The notes under the pieces: generated by a model
The model's input: only the letters and a program-made list of their open reading frames with translations
What the model was told of the DNA's origin: nothing
Database searches by the model: none
NCBI RefSeq assembly: GCF_039521365.1
Contig: NZ_BAAACF010000002.1
Location: 1-64,000 of the forward strand
DNA from: Clostridium_AW malenominatum
Lineage (GTDB): Bacteria > Bacillota > Clostridia > Clostridiales > Clostridiaceae
Length of the DNA stretch: 64,000 nucleotides
Direction: 5' to 3'
In this document: in pieces, positions 8,079-18,344 of the stretch
How the letters are laid out: each line of letters opens with the position of its first letter
Position numbering within the stretch: position 1 is the stretch's first letter
Translations under genes and position numbers: made by a program

Positions 8079-8858
8079 TTACTCCTTATTTTTTTCATAA
8101 ATTATTCTTAATCCTACTAATGTTAAGTAAGGATCTACCACATCTATGCTTCCTGCTTCTTCACTTATTAGTTTTGCTAATCCGCCAGTAGCAATGACAA
8201 TTGGCTCCTCTTCACCCATGGCTATCATTTCTGATTTCATCTTACTTACAATAAACTCTACTAAACCACCATAGCCATATATCATCCCCGCTTGCATACT
8301 TGCTACAGTATTCTTGCAAATAACTGTCGAGGGTTTAACTAATTCAACTCTTGGAAGTTTAGCAGCCTTTTGAAATAAAGCTTCTAAAGATATCTTTATT
8401 CCTGGACATATGGTTCCTCCTAGATAATCCCCTTCTTTTGTTATTGCACAAAAGGTTGTAGCTGTACCAAAATCAATTAATATTAAAGGTTTTTTATATA
8501 TTTCATGAGCAGCCACTGCATTTACAATTCTATCTGCTCCAACTTCCTTAGGATTATCATATTTAATATTTATTCCCGTTCTAACTCCTGGTCCAACTAT
8601 TATTGGTTTTAATTCAAAGTATTTGGAAATCATATGTTCTATTGAATACATAATATTAGGTACTACTGAAGATATTATAACTCCTTCTACATCGGAAGGG
8701 TCAATTTTATTTTGCAAAAATAATTGCATTACTTGAATACCATATTCATCTGCAGTCCTTATAGGGTCTGTTGATAACCTCCAATCCACTATAAGTTCTT
8801 TATCTTTATATAGCCCTATAACAATATTGGTATTACCTGCATCCAAAACCAAAATCAA
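8079..8858 (-). CDS. coaX: Type III pantothenate kinase
   Basis: This enzyme phosphorylates pantothenate in the first step of coenzyme A synthesis. It belongs to the ASKHA fold and is insensitive to CoA feedback. The N-terminal phosphate motif DAGNTN, the GADRIVNAVAAHE region and DFGTATTF are clear. The frame is open from a GTG at 8870. However, the purine-rich AAAGTGGTG resembles a Shine-Dalgarno and lies 6 bases before a TTG at 8858, which yields the canonical N terminus MILVLDAGNTN. I therefore place the start at that TTG, giving 259 residues. The position between ftsH and dus matches B. subtilis synteny, though here the sigma/anti-sigma pair and a thioesterase intervene. Confidence 0.92.
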   Translation of the reverse strand: MILVLDAGNTNIVIGLYKDKELIVDWRLSTDPIRTADEYGIQVMQLFLQNKIDPSDVEGVIISSVVPNIMYSIEHMISKYFELKPIIVGPGVRTGINIKYDNPKEVGADRIVNAVAAHEIYKKPLILIDFGTATTFCAITKEGDYLGGTICPGIKISLEALFQKAAKLPRVELVKPSTVICKNTVASMQAGMIYGYGGLVEFIVSKMKSEMIAMGEEEPIVIATGGLAKLISEEAGSIDVVDPYLTLVGLRIIYEKNKE

Positions 8859-8966
8859 AGTTAACACCACTTTCTTTATTAATTTAATCTTTACTGTCTT
8901 TTTGTATTATGCAGAAAAATCCAGTAATTATACATAGATATTTACATACACACAATTATAAGTTAT

Positions 8967-9007
8967 AAAAGAGTATCTGTAAATTAAAAATCAACAGATA
9001 CTCTTTT
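8967..9007 (-). terminator. Terminator-like hairpin after the DUF4179 gene
   Basis: AAAAGAGTATCTGT and ACAGATACTCTTTT (8967-8980 and 8994-9007) form a perfect 14-bp stem with a 13-base loop. It lies between the DUF4179 gene and coaX and can act in either direction. The minus-strand T-run is short. Confidence 0.65.
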
Positions 9008-9033
9008 ATTTAACAATTAATTCAATTATTGTT

Positions 9034-10068
9034 TTACTCTTTTAAGGATATTTCTCCTATTACCACTTTAGATTCATCTTTTTTATTATATTCTATGATT
9101 ATTTTTTCAGGTATTTCTTCCACATAGTCAAATTTATAAAGTCCTTCATACTTATATCCTAATCTTAGGGAATTGCAACTTAATGAAGCCCCCCTCTCAT
9201 TAAAATCATTTTCACTCCTAAATTTTATGTTGCTATATTCAAATTCTTTATCCGCTTTAAAGGTTATTGCTGTAGATATAGATGAGAAAGTTATTTTATC
9301 TATAACAAGCTCTATTTCTTCTCCTTTTCCGTCAATAAAAGTATATTTGGTATTAACATCAAAAGATTTTATACTATCTCTCATTTTACCTTTTGTTGCA
9401 TCAAACTTAAATGCCCAATTTCCCTTTACATTGCCTATTTCATTAAAACTAATATCCATGGTGAAATCATCTGGTATGTCATTATTCTTTATTTCATAGT
9501 CCATCATTACCTGAACTGTGTTTTGGTCAATTATTTCATGTCTTCCTCCAGCTCCTCCTCTAATTTCTTTATTGTTAATTTTAATAGACTTACTTGGAGC
9601 ATACGGGAATGGGCCTTGAGCCTTATTAATTATATCTTCTATTTTTTCTTCAGTCTTTATAGTATATATTATCATAAGGCTATAATCATCCATGGTAATT
9701 TCATTTAGAGTTACTTCATATCCTTTATCCTTTACGCTTTCTCCTATGACTTGCGTGTAGTCTTCAAACTTTCCACTATAATTAAATTTAGAAAATAAAG
9801 TATTTATATATGGAGCCTTTGCTATACCTATCTTATCCGCTAATACACTATTGTTTAACATCACCGCGGAAACTCCTAATGCTAAAAGTAGTGACGCTAC
9901 CCAAACTCTATATTTCCTCTTTCTATTTCCACGGTAATTTTTATTTATTGAGCTTTTGAATCTATTTTTTATTCTTTTCATAGTTACATCATCAATATCC
10001 ATTACTTCATTCTCTATAGAATTTAAATCCAAAGTAATATCATTAAAATGCTCGTATACACTTTTCAT
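9034..10068 (-). CDS. DUF4179-family membrane protein, probable anti-sigma factor
   Basis: This 344-residue protein has a cytoplasmic N-terminal segment of about 50 residues and one membrane segment (VWVASLLLALGVSAVML, around 55-75). A large extracytoplasmic beta-rich domain follows. The region around KAPYINTLFSKF and YEVTLNEITMDDYSLMIIYTI is typical of DUF4179. It overlaps the 3' end of the ECF sigma gene by 26-29 bases, the usual arrangement of a sigma factor and its membrane anti-sigma. It is therefore inferred to hold the sigma factor until an envelope signal arrives. The start may be the GTG at 10071 or the ATG at 10068; both are served by AAGGAGG. The anti-sigma role comes from context and topology, not from a recognised zinc motif. 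Confidence 0.82.
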   Translation of the reverse strand: MKSVYEHFNDITLDLNSIENEVMDIDDVTMKRIKNRFKSSINKNYRGNRKRKYRVWVASLLLALGVSAVMLNNSVLADKIGIAKAPYINTLFSKFNYSGKFEDYTQVIGESVKDKGYEVTLNEITMDDYSLMIIYTIKTEEKIEDIINKAQGPFPYAPSKSIKINNKEIRGGAGGRHEIIDQNTVQVMMDYEIKNNDIPDDFTMDISFNEIGNVKGNWAFKFDATKGKMRDSIKSFDVNTKYTFIDGKGEEIELVIDKITFSSISTAITFKADKEFEYSNIKFRSENDFNERGASLSCNSLRLGYKYEGLYKFDYVEEIPEKIIIEYNKKDESKVVIGEISLKE

Positions 10069-10654
10069 CACTATATACCTCCTTAGACTCTTTATATTTA
10101 CTTTTCAACTGACTTCTGCCTCTTGATAATCTTGTATACACTGAACTTTTAGATAATTTCAATGATGCAGCTATATCTTCAATGGACTGTTCCAAATAAT
10201 ACCTCATTATAAATATCTTCTTATCTGTATCATTCATTTTATTTATGTCATTATATAACTCTTCTTTTTGTTCTTTTAATATTAAACTTTCTTCTATAGA
10301 AAAATCTGAAACTTCATTACACTCTTCAAACTGTAGCACACGTTTTTCATTAACTAATTTTCTATAATAATCTATGGATTTATATCTAGCTATAACGCAA
10401 ATCCAATTTTTAAACTTTCTTTCTTCTCCTTCTAATTTAATATTGTATTCTCCAGAATACTTCTCAATATTTTCCCATATGTTTAATAATACATCATTCA
10501 TGCATTCTTCTAAAATTCCCTTATCATTAAAACTGCCTAAGGTTTTATATATCACCGTATAAAGAAGTCTTCCATATTTATTAACTAAAAAATCCATAGC
10601 CTGTGGATCTTTTACTTTAATCTTGTGTATAAAATTCTTTTCTGTTATTCCCAA
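10043..10654 (-). CDS. ECF-type RNA polymerase sigma factor
   Basis: This is a 203-residue alternative sigma factor with region 2 (FLVNKYGRLLYTVIYKTLG and NDVLLNIWENIEKY) and region 4 (DKKIFIMRYYLEQSIEDIAASL, then the helix-turn-helix LSKSSVYTRLSRGRSQLK). It should recruit core polymerase to a small regulon. The start codon is TTG, 8 bases after GGGAGG; no better start is seen. The downstream overlapping gene is its likely membrane anti-sigma. A candidate autoregulatory promoter of ECF type lies upstream at 10702-10728. The signal and regulon are unknown. Confidence 0.9.
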   Translation of the reverse strand: MGITEKNFIHKIKVKDPQAMDFLVNKYGRLLYTVIYKTLGSFNDKGILEECMNDVLLNIWENIEKYSGEYNIKLEGEERKFKNWICVIARYKSIDYYRKLVNEKRVLQFEECNEVSDFSIEESLILKEQKEELYNDINKMNDTDKKIFIMRYYLEQSIEDIAASLKLSKSSVYTRLSRGRSQLKSKYKESKEVYSDEKCIRAF

Positions 10655-10701
10655 GACCTGTACCTCCCTCCATATAATCTAAAGAGCTCTTCATTTATTA
10701 T

Positions 10702-10728
10702 TACGTGTAGTAGAAGTATTTTCTTACA
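10702..10728 (-). promoter_or_regulatory. Candidate autoregulatory ECF promoter
   Basis: On the minus strand TGTAAG (10723-10728) and CGTA (10702-10705) are spaced by 17 bases. This resembles ECF promoters such as those of B. subtilis SigX and SigW (TGTAAC or TGAAAC ... CGTC/A). It lies about 50 bases upstream of the sigma gene's TTG start. Autoregulation is common for ECF factors, but this match is by eye only. Confidence 0.4.
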
Positions 10729-10733
10729 CAAAT

Positions 10734-10771
10734 AAAAAAAGAAGATATAGGATTAATCCCATATCTTCTTT
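10734..10771 (-). terminator. Terminator after the thioesterase gene
   Basis: An 11-bp stem with one mismatch (10741-10751 with about 10759-10769) is followed on the minus strand by seven T (10734-10740). It separates the ftsH-thioesterase unit from the sigma operon. Confidence 0.75.
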
Positions 10772-10777
10772 CATATA

Positions 10778-11161
10778 TTACTTTATTCTCTCCATAAAAT
10801 CCTTGCTATTTACTATATATCTAACATGGGTACCTTCTCCAATTTTGCCTAGTTCATCCCAAGCATTAACCTTGAAGAAAAGCTTTTTTCCATCTATTTT
10901 TTCTAAAACAGCTTCACCTTTTACCTTCATATTTAATGGAGTAGCTTTAATATGTTTTACACTTATGTCTATACCAACAGTAGTAAATTCACTAGTTAAA
11001 TGAGATCCTACACAGCCCTTAGCAGCATTTTCCATAAGACCTATCATTGCTGGTGTTGCAAAAACTGGCAAATCTCCTGAACCATGCTCTATGGCGGTGT
11101 CCTTTTCACTAACTGTAATTTCAACTATTGAGTTAATACCTTCTTTTAAATCAAAACTCAT
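10778..11161 (-). CDS. Hotdog-fold thioesterase, FlK-like
   Basis: This protein of 127 residues belongs to the thioesterase family related to fluoroacetyl-CoA thioesterase FlK. The likely catalytic Thr, Glu and His are visible in FATPAMIGLMENAA and in DISVKHIKATPL, which fits the FlK Thr-Glu-His arrangement. The rest is a small hotdog domain with the strand pattern VKGEAVLEKIDGKKLFFKV. The frame is open three codons further to a GTG, but a weak Shine-Dalgarno (GAGTGAT) better serves the ATG at 11161. It follows ftsH by 28 bases and is probably cotranscribed. The acyl-CoA substrate is unknown; housekeeping removal of a toxic or stalled thioester is a reasonable guess. Confidence 0.85.
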   Translation of the reverse strand: MSFDLKEGINSIVEITVSEKDTAIEHGSGDLPVFATPAMIGLMENAAKGCVGSHLTSEFTTVGIDISVKHIKATPLNMKVKGEAVLEKIDGKKLFFKVNAWDELGKIGEGTHVRYIVNSKDFMERIK

Positions 11162-11189
11162 TTTAATCACTCATCTCTACTTTTTATAG

Positions 11190-12995
<1,806 letters not shown>

Positions 12996-13074
12996 TATTG
13001 GCCCCCCTCTCTTTCTAATTATACTGTAAAATTGTATCACATGTGAAAATTGTTTACAATATTGTTAATATTAA

Positions 13075-13611
13075 TTATTTATAAACTTCCTCTTTTAAAA
13101 TACCTACATATGGTAAATTTCTATATTTCTCTGCGTAATCAAGTCCATATCCTACCAAAAAGAAGTCTGCTGCTTTAAAACCTACATATTTAGCATCTAT
13201 TTGAACCATTCTTCTTTCAGGCTTATTTAATAGTGCTGCAATTTCTATAGAAGCTGGTTTTCTTCCCTTTAAGTAATCAACTAAATATCTTAATGTAGTT
13301 CCTGTATCTATTATATCTTCAACTATTAAAACATGCTTATCTTCTATTTCAAAATCCAAGTCTTTTAAGATTCTAACAACTCCTGATGTAGTTGATGAAT
13401 TACCATAACTGGATACTGCCATAAAATCTATAGAGCATGGAATATCTATTTCTTTAATTAAGTCTGCCATGAATGGAACAGAACCCTTAAGTACTCCTAT
13501 TAACAATAGATCTTTTCCCCTATAATCTTTACTTATCTGCTTTCCTATTTCCTTAACTTTTTCTCTTATTTGGTCTTCACTAAATAGCACTTCTTTAATA
13601 TCATCTTTCAT
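13075..13611 (-). CDS. hpt: Hypoxanthine phosphoribosyltransferase
   Basis: This enzyme salvages hypoxanthine and guanine to IMP and GMP using PRPP. The 178-residue protein has the PRPP-binding signature VEDIIDTGTT at about 97-106 and the flexible-loop region MAVSSYGNSSTTSG. The start ATG overlaps the tilS stop (ATGA), which indicates translational coupling with tilS. The tilS-hpt-ftsH order is ancient in Firmicutes. There is no separate Shine-Dalgarno-rich gap, as expected for a coupled gene. Confidence 0.95.
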   Translation of the reverse strand: MKDDIKEVLFSEDQIREKVKEIGKQISKDYRGKDLLLIGVLKGSVPFMADLIKEIDIPCSIDFMAVSSYGNSSTTSGVVRILKDLDFEIEDKHVLIVEDIIDTGTTLRYLVDYLKGRKPASIEIAALLNKPERRMVQIDAKYVGFKAADFFLVGYGLDYAEKYRNLPYVGILKEEVYK

Positions 13612-14993
13612 TCTTCTGCCTCTCTTTCAATACTAATTTTTAATATATTTTTTGTAGATTTTTCAATCTTAAAATCTTCACTAATTCTATAACCAATTAC
13701 CCAGGCAATTTCTTCTCCAAAACATATAAGAGGGATATCATTCCTTTTTTCTTTGGGTATCTTCAAATCTATAAATAAATCCTTTAACTTTTTACTTCCC
13801 TTCATTCCTAAAGGCTTGATTCTATCTCCATCTTTTCTATATCTTAAAACTATATTTTTAGTTATTTTATCATAATCAAAAAATTTTATATACTGTTCTT
13901 CTTTTATCAAAATATCTTTTGAAGTTAACATTTCTAAGTTTACAGTCATGTTTTCTTTTATATCATTTCGCCCTAAGTGCAATTCATATTGTTCCCTTGT
14001 ATCATTTTTATAATCCTTATCTCTTTTTAAAATATGAATATCCTCATAATTATTTAAAGCTATAAGTTCTTTGGGTAGTTCTATTATCTTTCCCGTTCCC
14101 AGCTTATGTAACTTTATAATATTATCAATATGTACCTTTTCAAAATTTAGTAGATTCCCTTGCAATGAATTTATAGCATTTCTTATAACCCTACTAATTA
14201 TCGCTCGAGGCTCTAAAAACAATTCTTTTAATAAAATCACTCTATCTTGTTCCTCTTGAGCATATTTATTATAAATCTCTTTACTTATAAAGTCCATAAA
14301 TTCAATATCCCACTCTATATTTTCCACAAGCCTATTTATAGATTGAACAATATTACTATTAAAATTTTCTTTTATATAGGGGATTAACTCTAATCTTATT
14401 TTATTTCTAGTATAAATTGTTTCTAAATTACTTTTGTCCAGTCTAGTTTCTAAAACATTGCTTCTACAATAATCCTCAATCTCTTCTCTTGTTATCTTAA
14501 TTAATGGTCTTATGTATATATTATCTCTTAAGGGCTTTATTCCTGCAAGGCCTTCAATCCCTGTCCCCCTCATTATTCTCATTAAAACAGTCTCACATTG
14601 ATCATTAGCATTATGCGCTAAAGCAATCTTATTTCCATTAACTCTTTCCATGACTTCTTTAAAAAAAGTATATCTTACCTCTCTTGCTGCTGTTTCAAAA
14701 GATATCTTTTTTTCCTTAGCTATTTCATCTACCTGTATTCTTGCACTATAAAAATCAATATTATAATCTTTACAAAATTGCCTTACAAAATCCTCATCCT
14801 TATCTGCATCTTCTCCTCTTAAGCAATGATTAACATGTGCTACGTATAGTTCTATTGAATATTTTTTCTTTAATTGCCAAAGAATATGCAACAAACAAAT
14901 AGAATCTGGCCCGCCTGAAACAGCAATAATTATTTTATCACCTTTACTAATCATTTGTTTCTCTTCTATTAATTGAATAACTTTTTCTATCAT
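13608..14993 (-). CDS. tilS: tRNA(Ile)-lysidine synthetase
   Basis: TilS converts C34 of the tRNA-Ile(CAU) anticodon to lysidine, which switches it from Met to Ile identity. The PP-loop ATPase motif SGGPDS lies at residues 26-31. Conserved HVNHCLRGEDADKDEDFV and LAHNANDQCETVLMRIMRGTG follow, and a C-terminal TilS domain contains RYRKDGDRIKPLGMKGSKKLK. The frame is open 24 codons upstream, but the Shine-Dalgarno GGGAAGTGA supports the inner ATG at 14993 (MIEKVIQ), giving 461 residues. It is coupled to hpt by a 4-base overlap. Confidence 0.95.
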   Translation of the reverse strand: MIEKVIQLIEEKQMISKGDKIIIAVSGGPDSICLLHILWQLKKKYSIELYVAHVNHCLRGEDADKDEDFVRQFCKDYNIDFYSARIQVDEIAKEKKISFETAAREVRYTFFKEVMERVNGNKIALAHNANDQCETVLMRIMRGTGIEGLAGIKPLRDNIYIRPLIKITREEIEDYCRSNVLETRLDKSNLETIYTRNKIRLELIPYIKENFNSNIVQSINRLVENIEWDIEFMDFISKEIYNKYAQEEQDRVILLKELFLEPRAIISRVIRNAINSLQGNLLNFEKVHIDNIIKLHKLGTGKIIELPKELIALNNYEDIHILKRDKDYKNDTREQYELHLGRNDIKENMTVNLEMLTSKDILIKEEQYIKFFDYDKITKNIVLRYRKDGDRIKPLGMKGSKKLKDLFIDLKIPKEKRNDIPLICFGEEIAWVIGYRISEDFKIEKSTKNILKISIEREAEE

Positions 14994-15045
14994 GTCAATC
15001 ACTTCCCTAGATTTTATAATTTTTATTATAACATAAATGCGGAAT

Positions 15046-15090
15046 AAAAAACCAGAAATCCTCAATAAGTACTATTGATTTCTGGTTTTT
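15046..15090 (-). terminator. Terminator after spoIIE
   Basis: Arms AAAAACCAGAAATC and GATTTCTGGTTTTT (ending at 15060 and 15090) form a long stem with a 16-base loop region. T-runs sit on both strands. It lies just past the spoIIE stop, upstream of tilS. Confidence 0.85.
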
Positions 15091-15093
15091 AAA

Positions 15094-17481
15094 TTAATAT
15101 AAAGCATATACCTTAGAAACTATTACAGTCATATCGTCTTTAACTTTTCCATTACTTAATTCTTTAGCTTTATTCATAATATCTTCACATAATTCTTCTG
15201 GATTATTATAATTGCTATTTTTTAAGTAGTCTAACATCCAATCTACTTTTCCCGCTTCTTTAATATTATAATCTAAAACCCCATCACTTAACATTACTAA
15301 AATGTCACCATTTTTTACTTGTTTTCTTATAATGTCAACATCTACTTTATCTAACACTCCTATAGGTAAAGTTTTAGATTTTATAACATCTACCTTATCC
15401 TTAGATTTTATAAAACTTGGCACTGCCCCTACCTTCATAAAATCAGCCTTACCTGTATAAAGATCTACGCTACTTAAATCCACTGTCGAAAACTTTTCAT
15501 TCTCTGAAAACTTTATTGTCATCAATGAGTTTACAGTATTAATTGCATTTATTTCCGTAAATCCAGTTTTCAAGAATTTTTGAATTAATTGAACTGCCGC
15601 TCCACTTTCTTGACAAGCTTCTGGCCCTGAACCCATACCATCACTTATTAATGTAATGTAGTTACCATCTTTCATTTTATCAAAAACATAACTATCTCCA
15701 TTTAACTTTTCTCCATCCTTACACATTCTACCTACGTACGAGGCTATATGGTATTTAGGAGTTTCTTCTAAAGTAAGATTGCAACTTTTAGTGCACTCAT
15801 CAATATTACATCCATCATTGCTAACACACATTACTTTTCCAGTAACGGAATTTATAAGAGGAAGTATTTCTTTAACACATTTATGCTTACCACCACAAGG
15901 TATCAATGATAATTTTATTACAATCCTATCTTTTCTATTGTTATAACAAAATACATTATTATACAAAATATTATTTTTCTTTAATATTCTCCTTAAATCT
16001 TTTTCTATATACTTATCAAATTGAATATCTACATCCATATTTTTGTTAATTTCCTCTACAGAATATGCAATATTGCCAATTTGATTAGCTAAGTACTCTC
16101 TGCACTCACTTAGACTTTTTCTCCACATTTCATCAATGATATAATTCTTCATAATGCTCTCTGTGTTTTCAATTAAATAAGATCTTTTTACGCATTTTCT
16201 TTCTAATTCACTTGGTATGCTTTTCTTACCACTTTCATATCCCTCTATTAGTTCTGAAAAGGCAGAATAGGTATAAAAGCTTTCCCTCTTCCAGCACATA
16301 TTCCTCATATCACAACTACTACAAACTCTGTCAGCTAAATTTTCTACTAAGGCACTACTTTTACCTTTCATTCTTAGTTTATCATTATTAGCTAAACTCT
16401 CCATAGTTTTTCTCATATCTAATAATAACTGTGAAAAGTTACTTAATTTCTCGTTAAATATCTCCTTTACATTATTCACATAGTTTTCCTTTAAATTTTC
16501 ACCCTTAAGTTGCCAATCTAATTCTACTTCCATTTTCTTATAATACTTTAATGGAATCATATAATACATAGACAATGCTATCAAAGCTTCCTTCATTTGG
16601 AACTGAACTCCTATGTCTGAGTAGAGTTTCAATATAGAAAACATTACAATATAAGCAATACCACTAGCCCATTTTCCCGTTTCTTTAAAAATACCAGCCA
16701 TTAACCCACATACTCCATAGGTTCCTATAAATACCACCATGTTATTAGTAGATATACCTATAATCGCTCCTAAGGCGACTCCACAAGCTCCCCCTGTAGA
16801 GGAATCCTTTACGTATCCAATCATTACAACAAATGCAAGAGCTACAATATTTCTTATGGAAAGGTTAAATATGCTAATTCCCCAGGTTCCAGCTATAAAT
16901 AGAGATAAAGTAATAGCAATACTGATTATTTCCTCGCTACTATATAAATATTTATTCCTATACTCTTCCATGCATATTATAGAATAATTAACAATATAAT
17001 ATATTGGGAATATGCAGGCCAATTCAAATAAAGCATTAAAAATTGAGAGTACTGTAGTAACATGAAAAGCAAATCTATTAAAGAGAGTTAATAGAACAAA
17101 TATGATACTCATACTAATAATCAACTTTTTATTCTTGCTTTTTCCCTTATAAAAATATGTAAATACGCTTACAGCTAATGCTTGTACTATATATACCCAA
17201 ATATTTTTTACCGCATAAAAAATGGATATATACCCCAAAATAGTTCCTATACCCATAACAATAGGAATTTTTTTATCTCTTTTCATGGTACCAGCTAGTA
17301 AAAATGCTATTCCAAAGGGAGCCATTAAATTAATCATAATTACTCTGCTTATAAATATACTACTAAAAAAGTATAATACATATCTTATTGGCAAAGTCAT
17401 GTTAAATATCTTTTTCTTTTGTATTTCTTTATGTAAATTTCTAATCCTTTGATATGGAAGTATATCCGCTCCATATTGCAT
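15094..17481 (-). CDS. spoIIE: Stage II sporulation protein E, PP2C phosphatase
   Basis: SpoIIE is a septal membrane phosphatase that dephosphorylates SpoIIAA, which releases SigF in the forespore. The 795-residue protein has about ten membrane segments in residues 30-315. A cytoplasmic middle region with several cysteines (CSSCDMRNMC near 387-396) follows, then a C-terminal PP2C domain. That domain has the metal motif ISDGMGSG at about 612-619 and MLSDGVLDYN near the end. Length and layout match the family. The upstream region has a promoter with a 21-base spacer, as in Spo0A-dependent promoters. It sits between the tRNA block and tilS, as in B. subtilis. Confidence 0.96.
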   Translation of the reverse strand: MQYGADILPYQRIRNLHKEIQKKKIFNMTLPIRYVLYFFSSIFISRVIMINLMAPFGIAFLLAGTMKRDKKIPIVMGIGTILGYISIFYAVKNIWVYIVQALAVSVFTYFYKGKSKNKKLIISMSIIFVLLTLFNRFAFHVTTVLSIFNALFELACIFPIYYIVNYSIICMEEYRNKYLYSSEEIISIAITLSLFIAGTWGISIFNLSIRNIVALAFVVMIGYVKDSSTGGACGVALGAIIGISTNNMVVFIGTYGVCGLMAGIFKETGKWASGIAYIVMFSILKLYSDIGVQFQMKEALIALSMYYMIPLKYYKKMEVELDWQLKGENLKENYVNNVKEIFNEKLSNFSQLLLDMRKTMESLANNDKLRMKGKSSALVENLADRVCSSCDMRNMCWKRESFYTYSAFSELIEGYESGKKSIPSELERKCVKRSYLIENTESIMKNYIIDEMWRKSLSECREYLANQIGNIAYSVEEINKNMDVDIQFDKYIEKDLRRILKKNNILYNNVFCYNNRKDRIVIKLSLIPCGGKHKCVKEILPLINSVTGKVMCVSNDGCNIDECTKSCNLTLEETPKYHIASYVGRMCKDGEKLNGDSYVFDKMKDGNYITLISDGMGSGPEACQESGAAVQLIQKFLKTGFTEINAINTVNSLMTIKFSENEKFSTVDLSSVDLYTGKADFMKVGAVPSFIKSKDKVDVIKSKTLPIGVLDKVDVDIIRKQVKNGDILVMLSDGVLDYNIKEAGKVDWMLDYLKNSNYNNPEELCEDIMNKAKELSNGKVKDDMTVIVSKVYALY

Positions 17482-17513
17482 AACTTATCCCACCACCCTT
17501 ATGTTTTTATTTA

Positions 17514-17546
17514 ATTATAACAAAGGGTTATGGAAATAAATGTCAT
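17514..17546 (-). promoter_or_regulatory. Candidate Spo0A-type promoter of spoIIE
   Basis: On the minus strand ATGACA (17541-17546) and TATAAT (17514-17519) lie 21 bases apart. This is too far for ordinary SigA promoters but is the spacing known for Spo0A-activated SigA promoters such as B. subtilis spoIIE and spoIIG. A partial 0A box (TGTC) overlaps the -35. The rest of the 184-base gap to the tRNA terminator shows nothing else. Confidence 0.5.
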
Positions 17547-17665
17547 TTATTAGGAATAGTTAATATTTTTTTTAGGACATATATCTTTACCTTTTAACAT
17601 AAAAATTATACTTTGGGGGAAATTTGAAGTTTGATGAGAATAAATAAAAATAATTCTATACAATC

Positions 17666-17697
17666 AAAAAGATTACCTTTTTTAAAAGGTAATCTTA
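17666..17697 (-). terminator. Terminator after the tRNA block
   Basis: AAGATTACCTTTT and AAAAGGTAATCTT form a near-perfect stem. On the minus strand five T follow (17666-17670). It ends the six-tRNA transcript upstream of the spoIIE promoter. Confidence 0.8.
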
Positions 17698-17701
17698 CTT
17701 A

Positions 17702-17778
17702 TGGTAGCGGAAATAGGACTTGAACCTACGACACTCCGGGTATGAACCGAATGCTCTAGCCAGCTGAGCTATTCCGCC
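17702..17778 (-). tRNA. tRNA-Met (CAT), elongator, copy 1
   Basis: The cloverleaf is clear on the minus strand: GGCGGAA acceptor, anticodon CAT in TTCATAC, T-arm GGTTCAAGTCC and encoded CCA. The first base pairs normally (G1-C72), so this is the elongator type. The anticodon stem differs from copy 2 by one base (CCGGA instead of CCGAA), which replaces a U-A pair with U-G. Confidence 0.93.
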
Positions 17779-17790
17779 TTATTTCATTTT

Positions 17791-17866
<76 letters not shown>

Positions 17867-17876
17867 ATATTAAATT

Positions 17877-17965
17877 TGGTGCCGAAGACCGGAATCGAAC
17901 CGGTACGGTGTTTTAGCACCGCAGGATTTTAAGTCCTGTGCGTCTGCCAGTTCCGCCACTTCGGC
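17877..17965 (-). tRNA. tRNA-Leu (TAA), copy 1
   Basis: This 89-base tRNA has a long variable arm (CGGTGCTAAAACACCG) and anticodon TAA in CTTAAAA. The acceptor GCCGAAG pairs with CTTCGGC and CCA is encoded. An identical copy lies 272 bases to the right. Confidence 0.95.
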
Positions 17966-17972
17966 ATATATA

Positions 17973-18049
17973 TGGTAGCGGAAATAGGACTTGAACCTAC
18001 GACACTTCGGGTATGAACCGAATGCTCTAGCCAGCTGAGCTATTCCGCC
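17973..18049 (-). tRNA. tRNA-Met (CAT), elongator, copy 2
   Basis: It has the same sequence as copy 1 except that the anticodon stem is fully Watson-Crick (TTCGG with CCGAA). CCA is encoded at 17973-17975. Confidence 0.93.
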
Positions 18050-18061
18050 ATATTTAACTTT

Positions 18062-18137
<76 letters not shown>

Positions 18138-18148
18138 ATATTAAAATT

Positions 18149-18237
18149 TGGTGCCGAAGACCGGAATCGAACCGGTACGGTGTTTTAGCACCGCAGGATT
18201 TTAAGTCCTGTGCGTCTGCCAGTTCCGCCACTTCGGC
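18149..18237 (-). tRNA. tRNA-Leu (TAA), copy 2
   Basis: It is identical to copy 1, with long variable arm, TAA anticodon and encoded CCA. It is the first gene of the six-tRNA transcript. Confidence 0.95.
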
Positions 18238-18268
18238 ATTTGTGTTAGCACTTCTTGCAACATAGTCT

Positions 18269-18297
18269 ATTATATATTAACTATTTACCTATGTCAA
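18269..18297 (-). promoter_or_regulatory. Consensus promoter of the tRNA block
   Basis: A perfect TTGACA (18292-18297) and a perfect TATAAT (18269-18274) are separated by 17 bases on the minus strand. They lie about 30 bases before the first tRNA. This is the strongest promoter by eye in the window and fits a stable-RNA operon. Confidence 0.9.
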
Positions 18298-18316
18298 CAC
18301 TTTTTTTTAAATATAT

Positions 18317-18338
18317 TAAAAGAGGCCGCAAAGCCTCT
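18317..18338 (-). terminator. Terminator-like hairpin after the S1-domain gene
   Basis: AGAGGC and GCCTCT (18321-18326 and 18333-18338) form a short GC-containing stem followed on the minus strand by TTTTAATATATTT. The stem is short, so strength is uncertain. It separates the divIC-S1 unit from the tRNA promoter. Confidence 0.6.
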
Positions 18339-18344
18339 TATATA

